Below are positions 33,852 through 46,560 of a stretch of DNA of 64,000 nt, piece by piece; within the stretch, counting starts at the first letter, position 1; every line of letters begins with the position of its first letter. The notes beneath the pieces are model-generated. The model did not search any database. It saw nothing but the letters and a program-made list of their open reading frames with translations, and had not been told where the DNA came from. Position numbers and translations under genes: made by a program. The stretch lies in the NCBI GenBank assembly GCA_964059195.1, contig CAXKWD010000008.1, positions 48,154,502-48,218,501 of the forward strand, written 5' to 3'. Source of the stretch: Ectobius pallidus. Its lineage: Eukaryota > Arthropoda > Insecta > Blattodea > Ectobiidae.

Positions 33852-34290
33852 GCAGATCCCTGCGGCTTCGCCCACGATAATTAATCGAAAGATTAACAAT
33901 TAAGAGCAAAATAATAAAAATATTATATTTATTAACACTTTGAACACGAAACATTCATAGGTCTAAACTAAACAATTAAAGGCCTAATTAATGAAACAAC
34001 TATAAATCTGGCTTTGAAGTTAATTCCACTATTAGAAAGCGCAGCATGGGAAAAATAACCTCAGATTTGAGTTCCCTGGCCCAGAAAACCCCTGCACAGT
34101 GAGTGTTGTCTAAATCAAACAAAGTTTATGTATTGAGACCTATATTCATTATCCCTCTGCCGTCTAGGTTGAAAATTTCAGGTATGTGCGTGCCTGAACA
34201 TTATAAACAAATAAATCGACCACCATTCAAGCGAACGCGATGCTTTTATTTCCCAGGTATGACAAAAATGGACAAAGCCAACTGCTCTTT
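33852..34290 (-). mobile_element. Helitron 3'-terminal fragment
   Basis: Reverse-complement match to the last part of the Helitron at 22115-22980: the GGCTTTxxCxATTTTTGTCATACC stretch near 34290-34255 and the GC hairpin gggcgaagccgcaggga near 33855. It is diverged and lacks the 5' part. Confidence 0.6.
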
Positions 34291-34319
34291 ATAAGTTTTT
34301 TAAGGGCATGGTTACTCAC

Positions 34320-34490
34320 CTTCAAATATACCAAGGTATTCCTTTATGATCTCTATAAATAAAGCACGTCTATGAAATTGCAGATGTGATAAGATTTTAA
34401 CTTGGGCAGTAACACAGTAGTCCAATAGGTGGTATAGTTTTCTTGAAATCATTAAATAAAAGAGTCTTCCAAGAAGCCAAGTGGTAAATC
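34320..34490 (-). CDS. Internal exon of an unrecognised host gene
   Basis: The minus strand has an acceptor (tttcttgtaacag), 171 open bases and a donor (GAAG|gtgagt). Two leading bases, 56 codons and one trailing base. The residues (for example TWLLGRLFYLMISRKLYHLL, then FHRRALFIEIIKEYLGIFE) look like amphipathic helices of a helical-repeat or scaffold protein. The exon at 37857-38065 ends with one base, so the joint codon is GGA and the frame is kept. The downstream partner found, at 7816-7976, begins with two bases and also fits. I do not recognise the family. Confidence 0.6.
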
Positions 34491-34499
34491 CTGTTACAA

Positions 34500-36719
34500 G
34501 AAACCACCACATCAGAAATCACAAATCAAACACAAATTATATCTCATACTAACATTTTAAAATATGCAAGTCCCTAGAGACACATTCACACATCCTGAAT
34601 GACTCTGAAAGAATGATCACAAAAATAGGAGGAAGGTATGTTCAAGTGAAGTCAAGGTCTTTAAGACCATTAGGACTTCTGAAGGTTGCAGCTCAACGTA
34701 GTGACTGGTTCTTGAAAGCAGTGTTTCTTTCAAAGGTTAGCCAGGGAGGGGGGTATTTACTCCCTGGAGAAAATCCTACTTACCTTGTGATCAAATATAT
34801 ATTTTCTACTATGAAACAATAGCATATTAATTTCTTATTGATATATAACTTATTGTAATATTGAGAAACTCAGTATTCAGATTTTCAATGTTAGCAACAT
34901 TGTATAGCTGTTATCTGCTTGGAATGTTTTGGCTCCCTGAGCTAAGCGTTTGACATCATGCCACTCTAAAGTTTCTGTTACTGTGTAACTGTTTGTATAA
35001 TGTGCAATGTGCTTTTTCTAAACTTGGATTCCTCATTTTGTGTCTGGTTAAGTTTGTGTTACAGGGATTAACTATAATCAATGTACTAGCACAGTATACG
35101 TATTAATACAGTAAAGAAATTGTGTGTTAAAAGTCCTATGACAACATGTTAGCTGGAAGACACTAGCGCTCCATGCGGAGAGTAACTAAAACTACATTCT
35201 CATCATATCAAATTACTTGGGAAAATACATAAACACATCACAAAATATGTTATGTTAAGAGAGAAAAATACACAATATTTTTATTTAATGCAAATCTAAT
35301 TTTAAATTTAAGAAATAATAAAACAGATATTATATTCTACTTAAGGTTAGTTATATTCTAGGTAAACAATACCTAAATAGGCTACTGTTAAGGACTGTAT
35401 CTAGGCCAAGTACTTTTCCATTAAAATGATTACCCTTTAATATAATTTATAATTCAAATTATGATATTAAATACGTATTAATTGCGTAAAATATATTATA
35501 GGTCTGTCACGTTGTTCATCCTGCACTTCATGTTGAGAGTATATTTTGATTCTTTGCCTTATATGGTGGCAACATACAACTTCAATTGTAGGTCTATGTA
35601 GCATCAATTACTGCAGGATGAACTCCATTAAACAAAACAAAAATTTCTGGAGCATTTGGAATTGAGGACACCATCGGTAGGCTACAGCAGTTTTAACTAA
35701 CGAGTTTTTATAGGAATTCATAAACTGTCTGTTTTCAGCGTCTTTCAAGCATAGACGGTAATTTTCGCTCAGATTTTGTTAGTGGGTTTTCTTGTCGACC
35801 ATTAATGACCCATTTTATACACAAGAAATAATTACAACAGAATAAAATATAAAAATATTGCATTAAAGTAAGTTGAAACATAACCACACCAGAATCACAA
35901 GTAAATATTACTTATTTTCGTTCTTACCTTTCTGGACCTTTCAAGAAAGTGAAGAAATGCAATTCAGGATTTTGTCCTTTATTATTACTGAAATTTACAG
36001 CAGAATAATAAGGTCCTTTCGAATATCGCTAGTTCTAATAAATACAACACTCCTATTTATTTACATATTTCCCGGAGTAGTTACTGTAGTGTTAGTTTAT
36101 GGCCGCTACGAATGCTACTACTTGCGCGCGCATGTTCGTCTGGCAGAAAAACAGACTGAGTTTCTTTACTGTATTAATACTTATACTGCAGTAGTAGTGT
36201 AGTGTGGATACAAAAACTGTATTATACCTGGCATTCACGATGAGTGGTAAGCATACTTTGTTGTCATATTTTACATTTACAAAAAAGTGAAGCCGGATGC
36301 CTGCATGGATGATCTTGAAAATAACATGCCAATACTAATGCCTACTTCATCTAGACATGATTTGAGTAAAACAAGCTCTAGACCTGTGAATTATCTTGTG
36401 GCATCTTCGACAGATAAATACCGGTGGATTGTTTTCATGAAGATGGAGGTAGAGTTATTTTATTGCATACTTGTCATACATTCTATCTAAATGAAGCAAA
36501 TATACTTTAAAAAAAAGAAAGGTGTGTTATTAATGAACACTTCACTAATCATATGAAAACAACAGAACTATAGAAAATCTATTTTAAAAAAACACACACA
36601 CAATTCCTCTGAATAACATAAAAATGCAATTGAAAAAGAAAATTTATATATATTGCATGAAGTGAGAGTTATTCACTCAGTGATACAAAGCAGAAACTGA
36701 AGAAAATAGGCAGTCTCTA
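34500..36719. other. Intron-like non-coding stretch
   Basis: It lies between two host exons. A CpG-bearing patch at about 36100-36140 (ggccgctacg, gcgcgcgc) has possible donors on both strands (minus near 35928, plus near 36246), but no convincing exon partner. No other feature found. Confidence 0.3.
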
Positions 36720-37134
36720 ATGATAATATTTAAAATAATAATAATAATAATAATTTGGGAGAATAACATATACAAACTGAGACCAGAAAAGGAGTTATAC
36801 AAACAAACAGAAAAAATAGGCCATGCTTTCAGGAAAAGAAGATTAAGATTCTATGGTCATATTTTCAGAATGGAAAGAGACAGACTTACCAAACAAATTT
36901 TTGATCACTATGTAAGTAAAAAAACTAAACCCACATTTTTCAAGGAAGTTGAAGAAGATTTGAAATTACTCAATATTTGAAAGCAATATTTGATGGTGAA
37001 TTTCCAGAGAAACCCAAGAAGAAAACGGGAAGTAAATGGACGGAAGAACGGAAACAGCAACATCGCGAAAGGATGAAGAAGTTTTGGGAAGACAAGAAGA
37101 AGACAACTGTTTCACGTGGTCCTAAGCTGGCCTA
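36720..37134 (+). pseudogene. LINE C-terminal fragment (RTE/L1-like), 5' truncated
   Basis: The frame reads KRRLRFYGHIFRMERDRLTK, IFDHYVSKKTKP and, after a shift, KWTEERKQQHRERMKKFWED with a stop at 37132. Similar C-terminal basic tails end RTE/L1-like LINE proteins, including the minus-strand one at 29560-31130. It is preceded by an (AAT)n run and followed by a longer microsatellite, as expected for a LINE tail. Confidence 0.6.
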
Positions 37135-37149
37135 ATCGAAAGGGAAAAA

Positions 37150-37222
37150 TAAATAAAAATAATAATAATAATAATAATAAGAAGAAGAAGAAGAAGAAGA
37201 ACAATAATAATAATAATAATGA
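37150..37222 (+). repeat. Compound microsatellite (AAT)n(AAG)n(AAT)n
   Basis: Pure trinucleotide runs directly after the LINE tail. Probably grown from the LINE 3' end. Confidence 0.9.
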
Positions 37223-37856
37223 GTATATTCAAGGGATGGAGCATAAGTCATGGCAACTATTTTTTTCTCAATGTAAGGCAATGGTACCATGAAAATCCAG
37301 TCCTTTTGAATGTCAAGCATTTCCTCCTCTATGCATTCCGCAGGCGGCCGGGGAATTTTAACACTGGAATTTCCCTTTTCAGTCTCCTCATTACATCCAG
37401 CCATTCGTCCCCTATATCACCATCATACCTATTTAAACGCACCCCCTGGTTGCCGATTGGGAAGAACAATTCCCAGAAAGAAAGATATTTTAGAAACAAT
37501 GTTTTTATCGATGGTTACCGTGACGAAAATCAATCTTCTTCATGATCAGTACTGTGTGAGAAGTCACCTGAGGAAGACTCAAGGGCAGAGTTGAAACATT
37601 GTGTTTTAAATTTTTAACCTTTATCCACTTTTTTTGTAATAATTTTAAACACATCTTTTTATTGGATTTGACTCAGTGGAAATTTGGGACCGATATGGAT
37701 GTTTTTTCAAGCATAATGTTTCCAACCTAAGCAAACTGTGTTTACTCAGTGAGCATGCCTCGCCAGCATGTATGATTGTGTACAGCCGGTATGATTGTGT
37801 GTGTGAATGAATTGGCCTATATAATGAGTTGCTTAGTAATGGATCATTCCACTTAC

Positions 37857-38065
37857 CTGTATACATTGTCGATGAAGGTAGATCTTCTGATACAGGTATA
37901 AGTATGTCTTTATAGTTTTCATGACTCTCTATAATATTTTCCAACAAGGTTTTCACACTTTGCTCTGTATTGTCCAGATCGTTAAATACAGATATAATCG
38001 GTGTATGCAACATTTGCCATACACTTAAAATGTGAGGTTCAGGATACACTGAAGAAATAGCATCT
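37857..38065 (-). CDS. Internal exon of an unrecognised host gene
   Basis: The minus strand has an acceptor (ttttaaaactttccag), 209 open bases and a donor (ACAG|gtaagt). One leading base, 69 codons and one trailing base. The residues (for example YPEPHILSVWQMLHTPIISV, then TLLENIIESHENYKDILIP) are unlike any transposon protein. The exon at 48361-48503 ends with two bases, so the joint codon is GAA and the frame continues. The long open frame reported by eye beyond the donor (to 37645) is read-through of the intron. Confidence 0.65.
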
Positions 38066-39360
38066 CTGGAAAGTTTTAAAACACATTTTAATTTTCCATG
38101 TTAACAGTTTTAAAATGTGTTGAATTCTGTAACACAGGGAAAAAGATTTATTCTTCTTTTGAGGTTATGTTACTAGAACTAACATATTTATATATATTAT
38201 TATATGGTAGTACAGAATCCAGCCCAACTGCAAGGCAAAATCAGAGGCGGCTATCCAGGGGAAGTAGGTGAAGTGCGCTCTTGGTCTTAGACAAATAAAT
38301 TTCTCAATTAGATCAACGTTCAGTTGTGTATTTTCTATATTTATTTTACATGGAATTAAGTTAAATTAAACGTCTATAAGATGAACCAAGACACGTCTGA
38401 TTGCAATGTATTTGTCACAATTTAATTACAGAGCATGTAATCATAGATACTAAACAATTATTAAAACCAAAGAATAGAAGTTTTAAAAGTTAACAACTTG
38501 GAATAATGCTTTCCAGAGGCAAAAAACTGGAAGATATAGCCAAATAAAATGTGCGCACGGAATAACATTTATTATATTACAAACCAGTCTGTGTTCTGTT
38601 TGTAGAACATTTTGAAATAAACATTTGCAAATGATTCAAAGTAATCATGTCATAAATGTTAAAAGGTATATCTTTAAATGCATACCGATCGACATCATTT
38701 AAATGGTTGAACAGTCCAAGCTTTGGAGGAGTACAGCCTATGCTTTAATTGAATATTCTTGTTAGTATATATCCATACTCAATGAATACAACCTTTGATT
38801 TCTCCACAGCCAAAATTTATAAATATACTTTTTAAGACATGAACCTTTTAATTAAATCTTACATAAGAATAATTTACAGTATAAATTGTTACAACCAATC
38901 ACAATCTATATAGTTTATACACATTTTCCTATTAGTTGATAGAAACGAGGAGAGGGGTCGTTTGGAATCAGAAAATATTCTACAAGTTATTTTTGAAAAG
39001 TCAGTCGCCTGTGGGCACTCATGGAATATCGTTGAAAAGCGAATAGCCTCTCGGAGCTAGTGCATTATAGTCTCCTCACGGCACTCAATGAGAATGTTTT
39101 AGTAAAGTCAGTTGCTGGACGGCACTCAAAAAATTAAGAGTTGTTTCACGGCAATCAAGTAAAGTCATAATAGTTGTGTGTGTAATAACTGTGTGTGTAA
39201 TAACTGTGCCAAGAATTTATTTAAAATATAGTGAAAATTTAATCAGCTATCGGTGTAAGTTCTGTGTTTTACCTGCTGTTACCTATTCCACCGCCCAGAG
39301 AAAACTGGAAGAGAACCTTGTCGCTCGGAACCGACCCAAGAGGTATGCCGAGGTATGAAG
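38066..39360. other. Non-coding stretch with short repeats
   Basis: First intron of the host gene. At 39060-39220 short phrases recur: cggcactcaa or its variants three times, and tgtgtgtaataac twice in tandem (near 39176-39205). No gene is supported. Confidence 0.35.
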
Positions 39361-40387
39361 CAGGACATCAAGTTAATACTGAATTATCTTCACAACACCG
39401 AGTTCTGCATCAGATTCAATACTGAGTAATTTAGTAATATTTTTCATGTAAAAATGGATTTTAAGATGCGCTTATAATAAAATAATGAGAAAAAAGTCAT
39501 AAATTCACCTTCAGTAGGAAGTTGGCTTCTAGTTTTCCATTCTTTTGCAGTTAACAACAGATCCACTGTTGAATATTCTCCACCCCCCAGTGGGCGAGGC
39601 CCAGTCAGGTTTATGGGTACTTGCAGTCATTCAGTTTCTGAAAGATGTTTTATTAGGGGAGTCCATAAATAAAACGTTCAAGGATTTTACTGGAAAAGAG
39701 AATTCCTAATTCCTCTGCATGGGATGAAAGTATTATAATACTCGAAGCACTATTATAGTGTAGGTGGTCAGCTCAACAAGGAAACTTTTCTGCCTGTCTA
39801 TGAGCTGTTAATAGTCTGCTGGTGTCCATAAATAAAATGGACAGGCCCTTTAAGTTTCTACTGGAAATGTGTATGAATAAAGAATTATTTACAGACGGGT
39901 AAACTTGCCTGTGTGAGACAAAAAAAATTGTATAGGCTACTTCCTGTTTTCTGAGAACGTTATATAATCAGAGTTATAAAAGTACCCCAATAAATTTAAA
40001 AAGAGAAGGCTTGCCAGAGAAATGTAGGGTGTTTGTGTGTTTTCTTTATTTTGTCATCCACAGTATGTTTTACAGAAACCAGCAGCTTAAATACTTTAAT
40101 TTGTTTCAAAGTCTCATTACATTTTGTTACAGCCTATTCATTTGAGGCCTCAGCACTTAGAAGTGGTCTCTCTATAAAGCCATACCCCCTGTAAGATCAT
40201 ATGTAGTCTATCTTTACAGATACATGCATTATTGTACTTAAAAATAAGTTTTATTCCCATCATTGCCAATGTATGTAGCTGTTTAAATCCTCCTGTAGGG
40301 CTAGCGGTGACGTCACATCCCTCGTGCTTAATACGCATGCGCATTGAACGAGACAACCTTGCATATACTAGCCTTGGTATGATTACG
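39361..40387. other. Non-coding stretch
   Basis: A phrase gtccataaataaaa occurs twice (39662 and 39825), each followed by a similar ttactgg/ctactgg context. This suggests a diverged duplication. A GTGACGTCAC palindrome lies at 40307-40316. No gene seen. Confidence 0.3.
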
Positions 40388-40627
40388 TTAAACTTCTGCG
40401 ACCAATCTAGCATCTTGCTCCAGCGTCGAAATATGCGGCCGGCCGGACCCATGTTTCCTATGAAAACTTCCGGTCACCTTATAGTGAAGTACCCACTTCT
40501 GAGTTACTCTTACAGAAATATGGAACCTTCTTGCTGCTTCAGATGCTGAAAAATGCAGGTCAATCACAGCCCTAACTACACTTTCTCTCAAGGTAGCATT
40601 TGTATGTGGTGCCATGACACAAAACAA
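40388..40627 (-). pseudogene. Tc1/mariner transposase N-terminal helix-turn-helix fragment
   Basis: The minus strand reads NATLRESVVRAVIDLHFSAS, then EAARRFHISVRVTQKWVLHY and FHRKHGSGRPHIS. This is a homeodomain-like HTH followed by the GSGRP linker typical of Tc1-type DNA-binding domains. The catalytic part is absent, so this is a truncated remnant. Confidence 0.6.
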
Positions 40628-42363
40628 AATGAATTATGACAATATATTAAGTTGAATATCATGTGTTTCGCTTTCCGCATTGTTCCTTTTTCCCTCCCTC
40701 ACATGGTCTCATATGTTCCAAGAATGACCTGTATTTTATGTATTTTAAAGGAAACTTGTGAACTAAAGCGTTAAAACTTTAATTTTAACTGCATACAAGT
40801 CCCGACATTTTTTTATTTGACCGACGGTACCTAAGTCCTCATACTCCTTCATAAATTGTGCATAATCATGATGCAGTTTTTCATTAGATTCAAATTTCCT
40901 TTCAAGCAGATTCATTCTTTTTCTAGCTTGTCCAAAGGAATCTCCAATAGAAACTTCTAGGCGAACAGAAAGTCGAACTATAAATCGACTGTCAGAAAGA
41001 AATGTTGTTCACAATATTTATCTTCCTTTGTTTGAGGAATGTGATTTATTTCCTCTAATTCCCAAAACTTTCGAAGTTGATTATCAAGCATATCATTTCT
41101 GCTTAAACAACTCATAACCTCATTGTTAGTATGACGATTAGAATGCAGTGGCATTTTGCCAGATAGCACATAACCCAGATGAGTGTTTATCAACGTGGGA
41201 TGACCTTTGTGCTTCAAGGTTTCACCAATCACAAGATCGAAGAAAACATCAGCTCCAAGCAATAAATAAATTTTTGCTGGAATGTAGAATTCAGGATCAG
41301 CTAATGAATTGTCAGTTGGCAATGACCAATCTTCATATTGAACAGGAGCACTAGGTACAAGACCAGTAACATTGTCAAGAACAGCACAATTCACATTAAA
41401 CTCATAGTTGCTAATTCTGGAATGTACATTTAACTGAACAGGTGTGCATAACATTTGCGGTACAAACATCATTAATTCCACTAGCAGAGAATTTATTCTT
41501 GACTAATGGTAGATGCAGCTTCTTCACCAAATCAGTTGATATGAAAGAATCCATTAAAGCTCGACATCCAACAAGATCACCATTCTTGGCTTCAACATGT
41601 ATAGCTACAGCTGGCAACAGTGCCTTTGCGTTGGCTATGCTCTGACCTTTTGACGAAGTGTATGTAACAGTTTATGCTGTCTTTTGCTACAAATGGCACA
41701 TCTGGCCTTACACTTAGCAAACACATGGGATCCTTTCAAACAAGAAAAAACAAAGTTTATTTTCTTGAAGAAATCTTCTTTTTTCTACAAGAGAAGGAGC
41801 TTTAAAATCTCTACAATCATGCAGTGAATGGTTATTTCTGTTGAAAAATATACAACTTACAGAATTTACATTAACAGTTAGAGCTTTACTTGCAGATGGA
41901 TGACTTAACCCTTTTATCACTAGGATTATTTCTATACTCAATAATTTCTAAAGCTTGAGCTTTGATTTCAATGAATGTAATAAGATCTTGTACAGAACTG
42001 ATCAGTTGCTGTTTTCAATTCCCACTCTTGTCTATCTTGTTTCCTTAATTTTTCAAGAATGATTTCAACTAGGAACACATCATGCAGAAGTACATTAGGT
42101 TTTAATGATTCTAATGCCCTTTTATCACTTGTTGCATTATTTACTAGTGATCTGTATTCATTACTAGAACCTATTTTCACTGTAGGTAAATTTAGTAATG
42201 ACTTTACATAGTTGGCAGCAATTATTTTGTTGTTATTGTATCTGTCATATAGCAACTTCCAAGCAGTTACAAAATTGTCTGCATTAATGGTTAAACTTTC
42301 TAGAAGACCCTTAGCTTCTCCTCTCAACAATGAAATTAGATCATGAAATTTTTGTATGTTATT

Positions 42364-43213
42364 AAGTGCCAGTATGGTACTTTATGAGATTGTGTGGGGG
42401 ACGAAAAAATATCTGTCCGCCTGTCTGTCTGTCCGTCCGTCTGTACGCACCATAACTCAAGTACGCTTTTTCGGATTTTCATGAAACTTGGTATAAACAT
42501 TCATAATGTCGATGGGAAGAACCCTATTGATATTGAACCAAATCGGTTCACCGGTACCGGAGTAATGCCCAATTTAGTGCCTATTTTAATAGATTAGCGC
42601 CATCACTCAAATACGCTGTAACGGATTTCCATGAAACTTGGTATACCCATTTATGACGTCCATGAGAAGTGCCCTATTGAATTTGAACCTAATCTGTTGA
42701 CCGGTACCGGAGTAAAACCCAATTTAGTGTATATTTTAAAGACACTGTAACTCTAATACGCTTTACCGGATTTTTATGAAACTTGGTATACACATTTACA
42801 ATGTCCATGGGAAGACGTCTATTCATAATGGATAAAATCGGTTGATCTGTTTGGGAGTAATGCTCAATTTAGTGCCTATTTTATGGCAATATACGTATTC
42901 GAAAGAATTTATAAAAAAAATGAAAATCAGTTATCTTGACAACACTGCCTATTGTTTTACTGTGATCTTATAAGGCCTTGTAAATTAAAATACAGGTAGC
43001 TATGACAAAAAACACTATTGTTTTACATGCGCTTATCCAACTAGACCGTTAAAATGACCCAGGTGGCCGAGATGGTAGACCTTTCTTCTTCCGTAAGCCC
43101 TGCTTAATGAATAAATCTGGAGCTTAACTTGGAAATCAATTTAAAAAAAAAAAAAAATATTCTGCATATCATAATTGCAGTCATAACTGATTAAACAAAA
43201 ACATACTGGCACT
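42364..43213. mobile_element. 850-bp non-autonomous element inserted in the BEL gag
   Basis: The ends AGTGCCAGTATGG (42364) and ACATACTGGCACT (43213) are inverted copies. The insert splits the gag frame. A simple CTGT/CCGT run (42417-42445) is followed by three 150-bp tandem repeats. No coding capacity. The superfamily is unknown and no clear target duplication is visible. Confidence 0.6.
42451..42892 (+). repeat. Three tandem repeats of about 150 bp
   Basis: The units start at 42451, 42601 and 42745. Each contains CATGAAACTTGGTATA or TATGAAACTTGGTATA, a cggttcaccggtaccggagtaa-like segment and caatttagtgcctatttta, with moderate divergence in the third unit. Confidence 0.8.
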
Positions 43214-43945
43214 TTTTTACATCAGTTTACCTGATTTTATTTTTATTTAATGATTCATTGTTTAGTACGGTATTAAGCTTGAAAATATGTTGCGAAATTG
43301 CAACCATGTCCTGACATTACCATCAAATGTAGGAATATCGATAGTGGGCAGTTTTACCAAGGAATCACTATTGCTTGATATTACAGATGCAGTGGGGGGA
43401 AGGCACTTTTACTTCTTTATCAACAATTCCTTCCAAATCTGATTTTATTCTATGGTAATACTGGACAAACTTTTCCCTGTCTGCAAAATGACCTGTAGGA
43501 TCATCGCAATTTAATTCAATTTCATCTTGAACTTCCTCATATTGATTTAAGATATCAGGCAAGGAACTCAAACGTGAACGAACTTCATTTACACTAACTT
43601 GCTCAGTATACTGTTTTAGAAACTTGTTGTCGTAGGTTAATTTCCTTTTAGAAATAGCTCTTTTCTTTATTGCTAATTTTTTATTAAATTCTTCCATTTT
43701 TAGAGTAAACTGTAATTAACACGGAATAAAGGAAAGGTACTTGAAGGGAGCACTGGCAAACTTGTAGATGTTACCTGGATTCCAATACTCATCGATGACT
43801 GCGAAGACTAGCTAGAGACATTTCAGAACAGGAGCGGCACCAATATAGAACCATCAACTTTCATGGAACACACTGTTGAAATGAAGTTCTGCGATGACAA
43901 CAGCATGAAGATTAAACTTATCAACTTTCAGATAACAGACTATAT

Positions 43946-44347
43946 CAGGGTGTCCACCAAGTAATGCTGAAGAAATTCCCGGCTTATTCCCTGATTTTCA
44001 TTGATCATTTCAGAAATTTCCGACCAAAATATGAAGCACTTTCTAATAACTGTGTAAGAAAAATTATAGGATTATACATACTTTAAGTAAGAAAAACTTT
44101 TAGTAACAAAAGTAATTGCAAACAATAATTACTTAGGCTATAACAGATGCAAGAATTAGGAACAATAAAATAAATTAAATATACTTTCATATAGGCCTAT
44201 TATGGTCTAGAAGTCTTTTTGATCACACTTTGCAATTTTTCGAATTTTCCCGGATATTTTAACAAATTTATTGACTTTTCCCGGATTTTCCCGACCATAC
44301 AAAATTCCCGGCCTTTTCCCGGATTTTCCCGACCAGTGGACACCCTG
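43946..44347. mobile_element. 402-bp MITE with CAGGGTGTCCAC ends
   Basis: Perfect 12-bp terminal inverted repeats (CAGGGTGTCCAC at 43946, GTGGACACCCTG ending 44347). Subterminal ttttcccggattttcccgacc phrases repeat in tandem at the right side. The flanking 8-mers do not match, so the target duplication is lost or the right flank was rearranged. Confidence 0.65.
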
Positions 44348-45731
44348 AGGTGAATTTTGAACAATCCGCCTCATGTTCGCTCTCCGCGTCGCATTTGTTT
44401 GGTAAACTTCCGCTCTGTGCTGCGCTCTGGACGGTGCAGTTGTCAGTCACTGAGTTCATGCAGTAGTCAGTCTGAGCGAGTCATTCAAGATGTAGGGAGT
44501 TCGCCTTCCGGATGCGGCATATTTTGGGTGAGTGTTCCTTTTACGCTATATAATTTTGAAGTTGCTGAAAATTAGGTGTATTGCCCTTCTGGCTAAAGTG
44601 ATCATGAAATGCCTTTCAATTACTATAGATGATACCAGAACCTTTCTTTCAAAACAAGGTTCTCTGACGCCGAGATTTGTCATAAATTTCTACACGTAGG
44701 AAATGAAGTCGTATAGGAAATAACTTTGTGGTTCTTAAACTATACATATATTTGTTTTCTAGCAGGATATGAAGGCATTAGTATTAGTTATAGGGCAGAG
44801 TTTCCAATTCTTTGATCATAAATAATCAGGTTATATGACGTCACTTGGACGCCAGAATGACTGGTGACATTGAGAAAATACTTTCGGTTTCGGAAGAAAG
44901 AAATCTATGCTACTTGATTCCCTTCTTTTTCAATTAGCTGGCTATCTCATGTGTGAAAATATATTGCTCTTGACGTTAACTTAATGGGTGTTCATTCTTG
45001 AAAATATTAGGTACAGCTTTGAAAACCTTTACTTAGTTTTTTCTATTATTTGAATATGGGTCATCTCAATTTGCATGGCCGACAGTCCCTGAGAAAATTC
45101 TGTATGAATTGTAGAGGTGTGGGTAGCCTTCTCCCTTTAGCTATTGCCCTGAAGTCATGTTACTAAGAGAATATTACATTTTGTAGGCCTAATATATAAT
45201 TGCATTTGCCACTTTTGGATTAGGTTATATTGGAGCAGTTCCAATGTTATCATATTTAATGAAGCTTAACTTACCTTAGAAATTTCTGCTGTGGTTACTG
45301 TTCCAGGTAGTAGTTTGGTAGTTCCCATATTTCTTAATATATGTTACATAAAAAAAAACTCAGAACTCCCCTTAAACCTCAATTAGAACTGGGTTTTTAT
45401 TAATTCCCCTCATGTCATTGTTTGGGATTATAAAAAGATTCCCTTAGATTATCCATTATTAGAATACCATTATTTGGTCAGGCTTTAGTGGGATGCCTGG
45501 TTGTTTTGTGCAGGTCAGAGAATTATTTATTCAGTGGACTCTTGGGGGTTGGTGGTTTAATTACTCATTTTACATTTATGTAAGAAATTCCTTGGGATTT
45601 TTCTAGACTGTTGGGTTAGCTAAGTAGGTATCCTGTCATTTAAGGAGATATTATATTCAAGCAAATATTTATATTTTCACTGTAGCCTTATAACAGTATT
45701 TCTCTTTTTGGTTTGTTGTTTGAAAATCACC
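44348..45731. other. Non-coding stretch with a CpG-bearing patch
   Basis: At 44375-44525 the base composition rises (ctctccgcgtcgc, ttccgctctgtgctgcgctctgg) and a donor-like ttttGG|gtgagt follows at 44528. This could be a plus-strand first exon and promoter, but no downstream exon was found. The rest is AT-rich and featureless. Confidence 0.25.
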
Positions 45732-46560
45732 AGCATTCTATAGTAACTTGTACATTCAGCTTAGTTGCCATGCACAGTATTTAAAGTTGTATTACAGTAA
45801 ACTTTCAAGCCAGTTAGTTAAGAGTCCCCTGCATTCTTATAGTAATGGGTATATTCAGGTTAGTTTCCTAATATATTATTTGAAGTTATTTTCTGTACCT
45901 TTTCGAGCCAGTTAATTAAAAGTGGCTAGTATTCTTATAATAATTCAGCATTCTGATGTGAAGCAGGAATTTGGTATTCTTATATATTAAGGGGAATACA
46001 ACCTGATATTCTTTGATAGCTTCGAGAATTATTTTTAATAATTCCTAGTCGTTGTATAACCAAAAAAACATATATATTTCCATGAAGCCTTTATATTGGA
46101 ATATATTATTTGAAGTTATTTTCTGTACCTTTTCGAGCCAGTTAATTAAAAGTGGCTAGTATTCTTATAATAATTCAGCTTTCTGATGTGAAGCAGGAAT
46201 TTGGTATTCTTATATATTAAGGGGAATATAACCTGATATTCTTTGATAGCTTCGAGAATTATTTTTAATAATTCATAGTCGTTGTATTACCAAACATATA
46301 TATATATTTCCATGAAGCCTTTATATTGGAATATATTATTTGAAGTTATTTTCTGTACCTTTTTGAGCCAGTTAATTAAAAGTGGCTAGTATTCTTATAA
46401 TAATTCAGCATTCTGATGTGAAGTAGCATTTTGGAATTTGGTATATATTAAGGAGAATATAACCTTATATTCTTTGATAGCTTGAGAATTATTTTAAATA
46501 ATTCCTAGTTGTTGTATAACCAAAAAAAAATATATATATTTCTATGACTATGCATTCAGG
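45732..46560 (+). repeat. Tandem array of a 230-bp unit plus shorter related units
   Basis: ATATATTATTTGAAGTTATT recurs exactly at 45871, 46101 and 46331, giving a 230-bp period with about 95% similarity between the first two units and less in the third. Before the array, two shorter related units of about 100 bp (from about 45732 and 45832) share the gccagttagttaa and cattctatagtaa phrases. Confidence 0.85.

Larger units (their letters stand above)
40815..43697 (-). pseudogene. BEL/Pao LTR retrotransposon gag and protease remnant
   Basis: On the minus strand the gag begins at ATG 43697 and continues in pieces through VKLPTIDIPTFDG (near 43350) and, past an inserted element, FHDLISLLRGEAKGLLES. 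A CCHC knuckle region (41941-41700) follows. The aspartic protease near 41530 has DSF where DSG is expected. A segment with LADPEFYIPAKIYLLLGADV and LRKFWELEEI (41481-40978) is the domain joining protease to RT in BEL elements. After a frameshift it ends in FMKEYEDLGTV at about 40815. RT, RNase H and integrase are missing, and clear LTRs were not found. Confidence 0.75.

Noticed and set aside
36225..36450. Possible plus-strand first exon (ATGAGTG|gtaagc) and following exon at 36287-36435
   Set aside because: The acceptor is weak, the phases could not be confirmed, and no further exon was found.
42451..42892. Possible CRISPR-like array
   Set aside because: The three units are long, diverged, and directly adjacent without unique spacers, and the genome is eukaryotic.
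44375..44530. Possible plus-strand promoter and first exon
   Set aside because: Only base composition and a single donor-like site support it. It is noted in the stretch entry but not called.
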